Origin: Bacteroidales bacterium UBA6244
GTDB lineage: Bacteria > Bacteroidota > Bacteroidia > Bacteroidales > F082
Direction: 5' to 3'
Length of the DNA: 33,912 nucleotides
Assembly (NCBI GenBank): GCA_002440885.1
Contig: DJVY01000141.1
Span: 1 to 33,912, forward strand
The notes under the pieces: model-generated
What the model was told of the DNA's origin: nothing
Database searches by the model: none
The model's input: only the letters and a program-made list of their open reading frames with translations
Program-made: the position numbers and the translations under genes
Part shown: one piece after another, positions 7,870 to 15,600 of the stretch
Layout of the letters: every line of letters starts with the position of its first letter
How positions within the stretch are numbered: position 1 is the stretch's first letter

Positions 7870-8850
7870 ATGAAAAAAGCCATTGTACTGATCAACGCCC
7901 TGTCGGAAAAGGCCACCGAAGACGAACTGGATGTACTCGATCAGGCCAGTTTAATCGAAGAAACCCTTGAACTTCTCGGTTACGAAAGTGAGCGCCTTTT
8001 CATGGACTTTGATTTGAAAAAAATCCATGATCAGATTGTTAGCGCAAACCCCGATCTTGTAATTAACTTGGTTGAAAGTCTGGAACAGGATGCACGTTTA
8101 ATTCATTGGTCGCCGTCATTTTTAACCCACCTGAACCTTCCTTATACAGGCTGCGATGCCGAAAGCATGTATGTTTCGAGCAACAAAATTCTGGCTAAAA
8201 AGCTCATGACCAGCTATCAAATCGCCACGCCATTGCTGATTACCGATGTAAATTCAGGACAATTTTCGCCCGACACGACCTATATCGCAAAACCTGTTTG
8301 GGAAGATGCTTCAGTAGGCATTTCAGATGCTAACGTGATGAAAGGAAGCCCTGCCAACATAAGTGCTTTTCTGCTCAATAATCCCGGTCGGCCTTGGTTT
8401 TTCGAGGAATTTATCCCCGGCAGGGAGTTCAATATCTCCATGCTTGGGGGAAACGAAGGTCCTGAAGTGCTGCCTATGGCGGAAATAGTTTTTAACGATT
8501 ACCCCGAAGGGAAACCGCTCATTGTTGGATATGAGGCCAAATGGAAAGAGGATTCGTTTGAGTACAAGCACACCGTTCGCCGTTTTGGCATCGAGCAGGA
8601 AGATCCGGAATTGACGGAAAAAATGAAAGAAATCTGTCATCAGTGCTGGAAAGTCTTCGGCTTATCGGGCTATGTACGCGTCGATTTACGGGTAAATACG
8701 CAAAATCAACCTTTGGTACTTGAAATCAACGCCAACCCTTGTTTATCGCCAGATGCCGGGTTTTACGCCGCTGCCGAAAAAGCCGGTTATAACTTTAGTC
8801 AGGTGCTTTCGCGCATCATCGAAGACGCTTACAGCAAAATCAACAGGTAA
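7870..8850 (+). CDS. Ddl-like ATP-grasp ligase B
   Basis: A 326-residue ATP-grasp ligase, a diverged paralogue of the preceding gene. Key features are INLVES (65-70), LPYTGCDAESMYVSSNK (90-106), the ATP lysine Lys141 in AKPVWEDASVG, FFEEFIPGREFN (177-188), an omega-loop GYEAKWKEDSFEY (220-232), and Arg270, Asp272, Glu285 and Asn287 in YVRVDLRV and LEINANPC. The active-site chemistry is intact. Compared with E. coli DdlB, Ser150 aligns with Ala147 and omega-loop Tyr216 with Trp225 while the preceding Lys is kept (Lys224), by manual alignment. Loss of the Ser-Tyr pair argues against D-Ala-D-Ala synthesis. It is 7 bp from ligase A and 1 bp from the GNAT gene, so it is certainly co-transcribed. 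Beta-lysine or a beta-lysyl product as a substrate is inference from the neighbours. Confidence 0.87.
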   Translation: MKKAIVLINALSEKATEDELDVLDQASLIEETLELLGYESERLFMDFDLKKIHDQIVSANPDLVINLVESLEQDARLIHWSPSFLTHLNLPYTGCDAESMYVSSNKILAKKLMTSYQIATPLLITDVNSGQFSPDTTYIAKPVWEDASVGISDANVMKGSPANISAFLLNNPGRPWFFEEFIPGREFNISMLGGNEGPEVLPMAEIVFNDYPEGKPLIVGYEAKWKEDSFEYKHTVRRFGIEQEDPELTEKMKEICHQCWKVFGLSGYVRVDLRVNTQNQPLVLEINANPCLSPDAGFYAAAEKAGYNFSQVLSRIIEDAYSKINR

Positions 8851-8851
8851 A

Positions 8852-9352
8852 ATGAATGCAAATCCAATGAAAGATATCACGATTCGTACCGAAGTAAAGA
8901 GCACCGACCCGGAGTGCATCCGCGAAATAGTTACTTCTACCGGGTTCTTCAATGAAGCAGAAATAGATGTGGCCGTTGAATTGGCCGAAGAACGTTTAGA
9001 AAAAGGCGAAAGCAGTGGTTATGAGTTCCTGTTTCTGGAATTTGAAGGCAAGACCGTTGCCTACTCCTGCTTTGGCCTGATCCCATGCACCAAAAGCAGT
9101 TTTGATTTGTATTGGATAGCTACCCATGCCGATTTCCGAAACCGGGGCTTGGGAGCCTTGCTGCTTAAGGTAACCGAAGAAACCATAAAACAACTCAAAG
9201 GAAGTGGCGTGTATGTTGAAACGGCCAGTCGTGCTCAGTATCTGCCTACACGTCAGTTTTACGAAAAAAATGGCTATACCCTCAAAGCGCAGTTCGAAGA
9301 CTATTATGATAAAGGAGACGACCTGGTCTACTACGTGAAGAAAATCTGCTGA
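8852..9352 (+). CDS. GNAT family N-acetyltransferase
   Basis: A 166-residue acetyl-CoA-dependent N-acetyltransferase. Motif A is visible as HADFRNRGLGALLLKVTEE around residues 90-108, with the RxxGxG pyrophosphate-binding loop. The C-terminal motif B region includes RQFYEKNGY. The frame is open further upstream, but ATG 8852 lies 1 bp after the stop of ligase B and begins MNANPMKDITIR. Met6 (8867) is the other candidate. By analogy with AblB, which acetylates beta-lysine in the osmolyte pathway that starts with AblA/KamA, this protein could acetylate beta-lysine or the ligase product. It is much shorter than AblB as I know it (about 270 residues), so the analogy is functional, not orthology. 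Confidence 0.85.
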   Translation: MNANPMKDITIRTEVKSTDPECIREIVTSTGFFNEAEIDVAVELAEERLEKGESSGYEFLFLEFEGKTVAYSCFGLIPCTKSSFDLYWIATHADFRNRGLGALLLKVTEETIKQLKGSGVYVETASRAQYLPTRQFYEKNGYTLKAQFEDYYDKGDDLVYYVKKIC

Positions 9353-9360
9353 AAAGCAGC

Positions 9361-9378
9361 AAAACGCCTAAGGGTTTT
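9361..9378 (+). terminator. weak hairpin after the GNAT gene
   Basis: AAAAC and GTTTT arms, extended by CC/GG with one bulged G, sit 8 bp after the GNAT stop, in front of AACAAAT. A second tiny hairpin, CTGCT/AGCAG at 9346-9359, overlaps the stop codon. The position between convergent genes fits a weak terminator. The structure itself is marginal. Confidence 0.3.
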
Positions 9379-9394
9379 AACAAATGTCCTCTTG

Positions 9395-9402
9395 TACCTT
9401 TG
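9395..9402 (+). promoter_or_regulatory. orphan TACCTTTG box pointing into the 3' end of the S66 gene
   Basis: An exact TAnnTTTG match placed between two convergent genes. A transcript from it would run antisense to the S66 peptidase gene, because no plus-strand gene begins before 10365. It may be chance, since about eight such octamers per strand are expected in random sequence of this length. Confidence 0.2.
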
Positions 9403-9418
9403 GCGTAAGGCTTGTGTT

Positions 9419-10315
9419 TTACTGATCCAATACGTTTCCTCCTGTGCCCACATTCAACCTCACCTCACGTCCCATGATCAGGGCCTGATTGTCAGCCAGG
9501 TGTCCGGCCGGACATCCGAAAGCTACCGGATAATCGTATAACTCAACCATTTCACTAACAATCTCCTCGGCAGTCTTCCCGAAAGGGACAAGGTTATCTC
9601 TCATCTCCGTCAGGCCACCTACAACCATGCCGGAAAGTTGGCTCAGTTTCCCAGCTCTTTTCAAGGCCATCATCATCCTGTCGATGTGATACAGGTATTC
9701 GTCCAGATCTTCCAGAAACAGGATTTTGCCATCGGTTTCCGGAAAAGAACTGCTACCCAAAAGGCTGTATAACACGGACAAGTTTCCCCCCACAAGCTCA
9801 CCGGTGGCCATCCCTGGACGTGAAAGCGGATGCCATGACCACTTAACCGGCTCTGCCTTACCAAGTAACGCGGCAAACAACGATTGTACTGCCCCCGGCG
9901 TATTGTCCTTAAAACCAAAGGGCATTGGCCCATGTATGGTTTCAATGCGACAATGGGTATTCACATGGTTCAAAAAAACTGTCATGTCGCTGTATCCGGC
10001 TAACCATTTTGGGTTTTTCACAAAAGCTTTGAAATCAAGCTCGTCGATAACGCGGACGCTCCCGTAACCACCCCTGACAAATAAAATGGCGCGAATTGTT
10101 TGGTCATCGAGGTATTGCTGCAAAGCCGCAGTGCGATGCCTGTCGTTGCCGGCAAACTGGTGATATTGAGCAAAAAGGCTATCATGAAAAACGGCTTCAA
10201 AACCTTTGTTATTGATGAATTCAACAGCATAGGCTACCTCTTCAAAGGCAATTTTGCGGGCAGGCGCTACAAGCGCAATTTTATCTCCCTTTTTCAGGGG
10301 CGGAGGACTAATCAT
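9419..10315 (-). CDS. S66 family LD-carboxypeptidase
   Basis: A 298-residue serine carboxypeptidase of the LdcA/MccF family. The catalytic triad known from Pseudomonas LdcA is present: Ser109 in AGYSDMT, Glu202 in LFLEDLDE, and His272 in AGHLADN. The VRGGYGSVR block (80-88) and the IHGPM segment (127-131) are also typical. The usual role is removal of D-Ala from the muropeptide tetrapeptide in wall recycling. The MccF branch instead cleaves antibiotic aminoacyl conjugates. There is no signal peptide, so it is cytoplasmic. It converges on the kamA/ATP-grasp operon and is divergent from metG with only 49 bp between. A link to the kamA operon product is possible but unproven; ordinary cell-wall recycling is the default reading. 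Confidence 0.9.
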   Translation of the reverse strand: MISPPPLKKGDKIALVAPARKIAFEEVAYAVEFINNKGFEAVFHDSLFAQYHQFAGNDRHRTAALQQYLDDQTIRAILFVRGGYGSVRVIDELDFKAFVKNPKWLAGYSDMTVFLNHVNTHCRIETIHGPMPFGFKDNTPGAVQSLFAALLGKAEPVKWSWHPLSRPGMATGELVGGNLSVLYSLLGSSSFPETDGKILFLEDLDEYLYHIDRMMMALKRAGKLSQLSGMVVGGLTEMRDNLVPFGKTAEEIVSEMVELYDYPVAFGCPAGHLADNQALIMGREVRLNVGTGGNVLDQ

Positions 10316-10331
10316 ATTTGCTTCGATTGAT

Positions 10332-10339
10332 TAACTTTG
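10332..10339 (+). promoter_or_regulatory. TAACTTTG promoter box of metG
   Basis: A TAnnTTTG box 25 bp before the metG ATG, inside the 49-bp gap shared with the divergent S66 gene. Spacing fits a short leader. Confidence 0.6.
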
Positions 10340-10364
10340 CCGAAATTACGGAAATTTAAATTGT

Positions 10365-12413
10365 ATGTCCAAAAAATTTAACAGAACTACCATAACTTCG
10401 GCTCTGCCTTATGCCAACGGGCCTATCCACATCGGTCATTTGGCAGGTGTTTACGTGCCTGCCGATATCTATGCACGCTACCTCAGATTGAAGGAAGAAG
10501 AGGTGCTTTTTATCGGCGGATCTGATGAACATGGCGTGCCAATAACCATCAAAGCCCGCAACGAAGGCATTACACCTCAGCAGGTTGTCGACCGTTACCA
10601 CCACCAGATTAAAGAGTCATTTAAAGATTTTGGCATATCGTTCGATGTGTATTCGCGCACATCAGCACCCATTCACCACCAGACTGCATCTGAATTTTTT
10701 AAAAAACTTTACGATAACGACAAATTCATCGAGAAAACGAACCTGCAATATTTTGATGAAGAGAACAGCCAGTTTTTGGCCGACCGTTACATCACCGGAA
10801 CTTGTCCGCATTGCGGCTTCGAACGCGCTTATGGCGATCAGTGCGAGAGCTGTGGCACGTCATTAAGTCCACTGGAACTTATTCATCCCAAATCGGCCTT
10901 GAGCGGAAATGTACCTGTGCTCAAAGAAACCAAACATTGGTACCTCCCCCTTGAAGCGTACGAGCCCTGGCTCACCGAGTGGATTCTGGAAGGCCACAAA
11001 GACGACTGGAAAACCAATGTTTACGGACAGGTAAAGAGTTGGGTCGATCAGGGTTTAAAACCACGTGCCGTTACCCGCGACCTCGACTGGGGTGTGAATG
11101 TTCCGCTCGAAAATGCCGAAGGCAAAGTGCTGTATGTGTGGTTTGATGCCCCCATAGGCTATATTTCGGCCACAAAAGAATGGTCGGAAAAAACAGGAAA
11201 TGACTGGCAGCCTTACTGGAAAAATGAAGATACGCGCTTGGTGCATTTTATCGGAAAAGACAACATCGTGTTTCATTGCATCATTTTTCCGGCCATGCTC
11301 AAAGCCGAAGGGAGTTTTATTCTCCCCGAGAATGTGCCGGCCAACGAATTCTTAAACCTGGAAAATGACAAGATTTCAACTTCGAGAAATTGGGCTGTGT
11401 GGCTTCACGAATACCTCGAAGATTTCCCCGGAAAACAGGATGTGTTGCGTTATGTGCTCACCGCCAACGCGCCTGAGACAAAAGACAACGATTTTACCTG
11501 GAAAGATTTTCAGGCGCGCAACAACAACGAACTGCTGGCCATTTATGGAAATTTCGTTAACAGAACCCTGGTGCTGACCCAAAAATATTTTGGAGGTCAG
11601 GTACCGCCCCGTGGGGAGCTGGACGAGGTTTCTAAAACAGCTTTGCTGGAAATGTCGCGTTATCCTTCTATTATCGGGTCTTCAATAGAGCGATACCGTT
11701 TTCGCGAAGCCCTCTCTGAGCTCATGAACCTGGCACGTTTGGGCAACAAATACCTCACCGAGATGGAACCCTGGAAACTCATCAAGACCGATGAAGATCA
11801 GGTTAAAATGATTTTGAACGTTTCTTTGCAAATTGTAGCCAACCTGGCCGTCCTGTCGGAACCGTTTCTGCCTTTTTCAGCTGAAAAGCTGCAAAACATG
11901 ATTGGAATAAGCGACTTGAAATGGGCAGAGGCCGGAAGCGATGACCTGCTGAAACCGGGTCATCAGCTCAACAATCCGGACTTTTTGTTTTCACGTATCG
12001 AAGACAGCGAAGTAGAAAAACAAGTGCAGAAACTCCTCGATACCAAAAAACAAAACGAATTGGCTGCTCCTGCAAAACCGGCAAAAGAAGTTATAGCCTA
12101 TGATGATTTCATGAAAATGGACATCCGCACCGGAACCATTCTGGAAGCAGAAAAAGTACCGAAGACCAAGAAGTTGCTCAAGCTCAAAATAGACACAGGA
12201 ATAGACAAACGTACTGTGGTTTCAGGCATTGCCGAATTTTACGAGCCCGAAAACATAATCGGGAGAAAAGTAAGTATTCTGGTTAATTTAGCACCACGGC
12301 AACTCAAAGGCATCGAGTCGCAGGGAATGATACTCATGGCTGAAGACAAAGACGGGAAACTGTGTTTTGTGAGCCCAACCGAAAATTTTAGTAACGGCAG
12401 CGAGATAAAGTAA
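10365..12413 (+). CDS. metG: methionyl-tRNA synthetase
   Basis: A 682-residue class I aminoacyl-tRNA synthetase that charges tRNA-Met. The HIGH motif is at 22-25 (PIHIGHLAG). A four-cysteine zinc knuckle sits at Cys147, Cys150, Cys160 and Cys163. The KMSKS loop appears as KISTS at 336-340, followed by RNWAVW, the form I know from this phylum. The last ~110 residues form the EMAP-II/Arc1p-like tRNA-binding OB domain (KMDIRTGTILEAEKV onward, with GIDKRTVVSGIA and PRQLKGIESQGM). Length agrees with the two-domain bacterial form. A GC-rich hairpin follows 15 bp after the stop. Confidence 0.97.
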   Translation: MSKKFNRTTITSALPYANGPIHIGHLAGVYVPADIYARYLRLKEEEVLFIGGSDEHGVPITIKARNEGITPQQVVDRYHHQIKESFKDFGISFDVYSRTSAPIHHQTASEFFKKLYDNDKFIEKTNLQYFDEENSQFLADRYITGTCPHCGFERAYGDQCESCGTSLSPLELIHPKSALSGNVPVLKETKHWYLPLEAYEPWLTEWILEGHKDDWKTNVYGQVKSWVDQGLKPRAVTRDLDWGVNVPLENAEGKVLYVWFDAPIGYISATKEWSEKTGNDWQPYWKNEDTRLVHFIGKDNIVFHCIIFPAMLKAEGSFILPENVPANEFLNLENDKISTSRNWAVWLHEYLEDFPGKQDVLRYVLTANAPETKDNDFTWKDFQARNNNELLAIYGNFVNRTLVLTQKYFGGQVPPRGELDEVSKTALLEMSRYPSIIGSSIERYRFREALSELMNLARLGNKYLTEMEPWKLIKTDEDQVKMILNVSLQIVANLAVLSEPFLPFSAEKLQNMIGISDLKWAEAGSDDLLKPGHQLNNPDFLFSRIEDSEVEKQVQKLLDTKKQNELAAPAKPAKEVIAYDDFMKMDIRTGTILEAEKVPKTKKLLKLKIDTGIDKRTVVSGIAEFYEPENIIGRKVSILVNLAPRQLKGIESQGMILMAEDKDGKLCFVSPTENFSNGSEIK

Positions 12414-12428
12414 GCCGGAGTTCCTACT

Positions 12429-12463
12429 CAGACCCGTCGGGTTTTTTCAACCCGGCGGGTCTG
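12429..12463. terminator. GC-rich palindrome after metG
   Basis: Arms 12429-12443 (CAGACCCGTCGGGTT) and 12449-12463 pair over 15 positions with one G·T wobble and a five-base TTTTC loop. It begins 15 bp after the metG stop. The stem is strong enough to terminate transcription, but there is no T-tract beyond it on either strand. Very similar GACCCG/CGGGTC palindromes occur widely between Bacteroidetes genes, so it may be a dispersed REP-like element used as a terminator. Confidence 0.55.
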
Positions 12464-12486
12464 GAGCTAAATATTCGATGTTCAAA

Positions 12487-12619
12487 AGCTCCCAGCATCC
12501 CGCTTCCCGCTTCCTGCTTCCCGCTCCCAGCTTCCCGCTCCCAGCTTCCCGCTTCCCGCTTCCCGCTTCCTGCTTCCCGCTTCCCGCTTCCCGCTCCCCG
12601 CTTCCCGCTTCCCCCTCCC
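12487..12619. repeat. 19-copy heptanucleotide tandem repeat (consensus CGCTTCC)
   Basis: The stretch divides into 19 consecutive 7-bp units with no insertions or deletions. Most are CGCTTCC. Variants almost all change only position 1 (C, A or T) or position 5 (T or C): AGCTTCC, TGCTTCC, CGCTCCC. The first two units (AGCTCCC, AGCATCC) and the last (CCCTCCC) are the most diverged, as expected for a tandem array. A 14-bp higher-order unit, CGCTCCCAGCTTCC, occurs twice in a row. One strand is almost purely pyrimidine apart from regular G and A positions. It lies between the metG hairpin and the icmF promoter box, 38 bp before the latter. Confidence 0.9.
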
Positions 12620-12656
12620 CATTTTTCCCGATAGCTTAAAAAAGGCCGAAAGTTAT

Positions 12657-12664
12657 TATCTTTG
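12657..12664 (+). promoter_or_regulatory. TATCTTTG promoter box of icmF
   Basis: A TAnnTTTG match 31 bp before the icmF ATG. The heptamer array ends 37 bp upstream of the box, so a change in copy number would alter DNA just upstream of the promoter's -33 region. Confidence 0.6.
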
Positions 12665-12695
12665 CCCACGTTCAAAAAAAATACAAATTATCGCC

Positions 12696-15600
12696 ATGCA
12701 GCATATCTCGGTTTATAAGCCTAAAAACCATATCCGTATCGTAACCGCGGCTTCGCTTTTCGACGGACATGATGCAGCCATCAATGTAATGCGCCGCATT
12801 ATTCAGGCCTCAGGGGCTGAAGTAATCCATCTTGGACACAACCGCTCGGTTCACGAAATTGTAAACACGGCCATCCAGGAAGATGCCCAGGCCATTGCCC
12901 TGACCAGTTATCAGGGCGGTCACATGGAGTTTCTAAAGTATATGTTCGACATGCTTCATGAAAAAGGCTGTGGTCACATTCGTATTTTCGCCGGAGGTGG
13001 TGGCGTGATTTTGCCTGAGGAAGTCAAAGAGCTTCATGCTTACGGCATTACGCGCATCTATAGCCCTGATGATGGCATGGTGATGGGCTTACAGGGCATG
13101 ATAAACGATTTGCTCGAAAAATCGGATTTCCCTACAGGCTGCGACATCAAGGTTAAACCGGAAGATATTTATAACCAAAATTATGTGGCCATTGCCCAAC
13201 TGATTTCGGCTGCCGAAAATTACCGCGACCAGATAGCTCCGCTGCTCGAAGAGCTGGAGAAACATCCCCGTCAGAAACAATCTCCCGTGCTGGGGATAAC
13301 CGGAACTGGCGGAGCAGGTAAATCGTCGCTTATCGATGAAATTGTAAGGCGGTTTTTACGTGATTTTCCTGAAAAGCATATGGCCATCATCTCGGTAGAT
13401 CCTTCGAAAAGGAAGTCGGGAGGAGCACTCCTCGGCGACCGCATCCGGATGAATGCCATCGATAACCCACGTGTGTACATGCGGTCGCTCGCTACACGGC
13501 AATCGAATCTGAGTATTTCGAAATACGTAAAAGATGCTGAACATATTGCCCAGGCTGCCGGATTCGACTTTATCATCCTCGAAACATCCGGCATCGGACA
13601 GTCTGATTCGGCTATCATCGATCACAGCGACCTCTCACTTTACGTTATGACTCCTGAATATGGCGCTGCGAGTCAACTCGAAAAAATCGATATGCTCGAC
13701 TATGCCGACCTTATTGCGCTGAACAAAGCCGACAAACGCGGAGCCATTGATGCCCTGCGTGATGTTAAAAAGCAATACCAGCGTAACCGCCAGCTTTTTG
13801 ATCAGGATGCCGATCAAATGCCGGTATTTGCCACGGTAGCCTCTCAGTTCAACGATCCGGGAGTAAATGGGTTGTACACCCACCTGCTGGCCACCATTCA
13901 ACGTGTTACAGGAGTTCATTTTGGAAGTGAAAAAACCGAACTGAATCATTCACCCGAAAAAATATATATTATCCCTCCACATCGGGTGAGGTATTTGTCT
14001 GAAATTGCTGAAACCGTGCGCGGTTATAACCGGTGGGCTCAGCAGCAAAGCGAAGTAGCACAGCAGCTGTTCAGCTTGCAACAAACTGTAGGTTTGCTGA
14101 ATCAAAGAGGCGAAACGGCTGCCGCGAATGCTGTTTCTGACCTAACCAAAAAGGTTGATCGTCAGCTCGATCAGGCGAATAAAGAAATCCTTGACAACTG
14201 GCAACAAACCAAAAAAGCCTATCAGGATGAGTTTTTTGTGTTTAAGGTAAGAGACAAAGAGCTTAAAATTGCGACCCACACCGAATCGCTATCACATCTG
14301 CAAATTCCAAAAGTGTGCCTGCCTCCCTACCAGAGCTGGGGGGAAATTTTAAAATGGGTACTAAAAGAAAACGTTCCTGGTGAATTTCCGTATGCCGCCG
14401 GCGTTTTTCCTTTTAAACGTGAAAATGAAGATCCCACCCGCATGTTTGCCGGAGAAGGTGGTCCGGAACGTACCAACAGACGCTTTCATTACGTAAGTAA
14501 AGGACTTCCGGCCAAACGCCTGTCGACAGCCTTCGATTCGGTGACTTTATATGGCGAAGATCCGGATTTAAGACCTGATATCTATGGAAAAATTGGTAAC
14601 GCCGGGGTGAGCATCGCCTGCCTCGACGACGCTAAAAAACTTTACTCCGGGTTTAACCTCGCCGACCCTACTACCTCTGTGTCGATGACCATCAATGGGC
14701 CAGCTCCTACGTTGGTGGGCTATTTTATGAATGCCGCTATCGACCAGCAATGCGAATTGTATATCAAGGCCAACGGACTGGAGGAAGAAGTAAACCAAAA
14801 AATCGAAGAAATATATAGTCAACGCAAAACCAAACGTCCGGCCTATCAGGGTACTATCCCGGAAGGAAATAATGGCCTTGGACTGATGCTGTTGGGTGTT
14901 ACCGGCGACATGGTGTTGCCTGCTGAGATTTATCAAAAGATTAAAAAAGACACCATTTCCAAAGTTCGGGGAACAGTACAGGCCGACATATTAAAAGAAG
15001 ACCAGGCGCAAAACACCTGCATTTTTTCGACCGATTTCTCGCTCAAGCTCATGGGAGATATTCAGGAATATTTCATTTCCAATAATGTGCGTAATTTCTA
15101 CAGCGTGAGCATCTCAGGATACCACATCGCTGAAGCGGGAGCCAATCCTATCAGTCAGCTGGCTTTCACCCTGGCCAATGGGTTCACCTACGTGGAATAT
15201 TACCTGTCGAGAGGCATGGATATCAACCAGTTTGCTCCCAACCTGAGTTTTTTCTTCAGCAATGGCGAAGATCCGGAATACGCAGTAATAGGGCGAGTGG
15301 CGCGACTGATCTGGGCAAAAGCCATGAAACTGAAATACGGAGGCGACGAAAGAGCGCAGAAGCTCAAATACCATATCCAGACGTCGGGGCGCTCGTTGCA
15401 TGCGCAAGAAATCGACTTCAACGACATCAGAACCACCCTACAGGCCTTGTACGCCATTTACGACAACTGCAACTCGTTGCATACCAACGCCTACGACGAG
15501 GCTATCACAACACCTACCGAAGAAAGTGTGCGTCGCGCCATGGCCATTCAAATGATTATTAACCACGAACTGGGGCTGGCTAAAAACCAAAATCCGCTGC

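Noticed and set aside
12487..12619. CRISPR array reading of the repeat
   Set aside because: Units are 7 bp, directly adjacent, with no spacers and no cas genes in the window.
12424..12675. minus-strand frame with GSGKREAGS-type repeats
   Set aside because: It is only the translation of the heptamer array and palindrome; no protein evidence.
12600..12695. cobalamin riboswitch before icmF
   Set aside because: The space between the promoter box and the ATG is only 31 bp, too short, and no B12-box sequence is seen.
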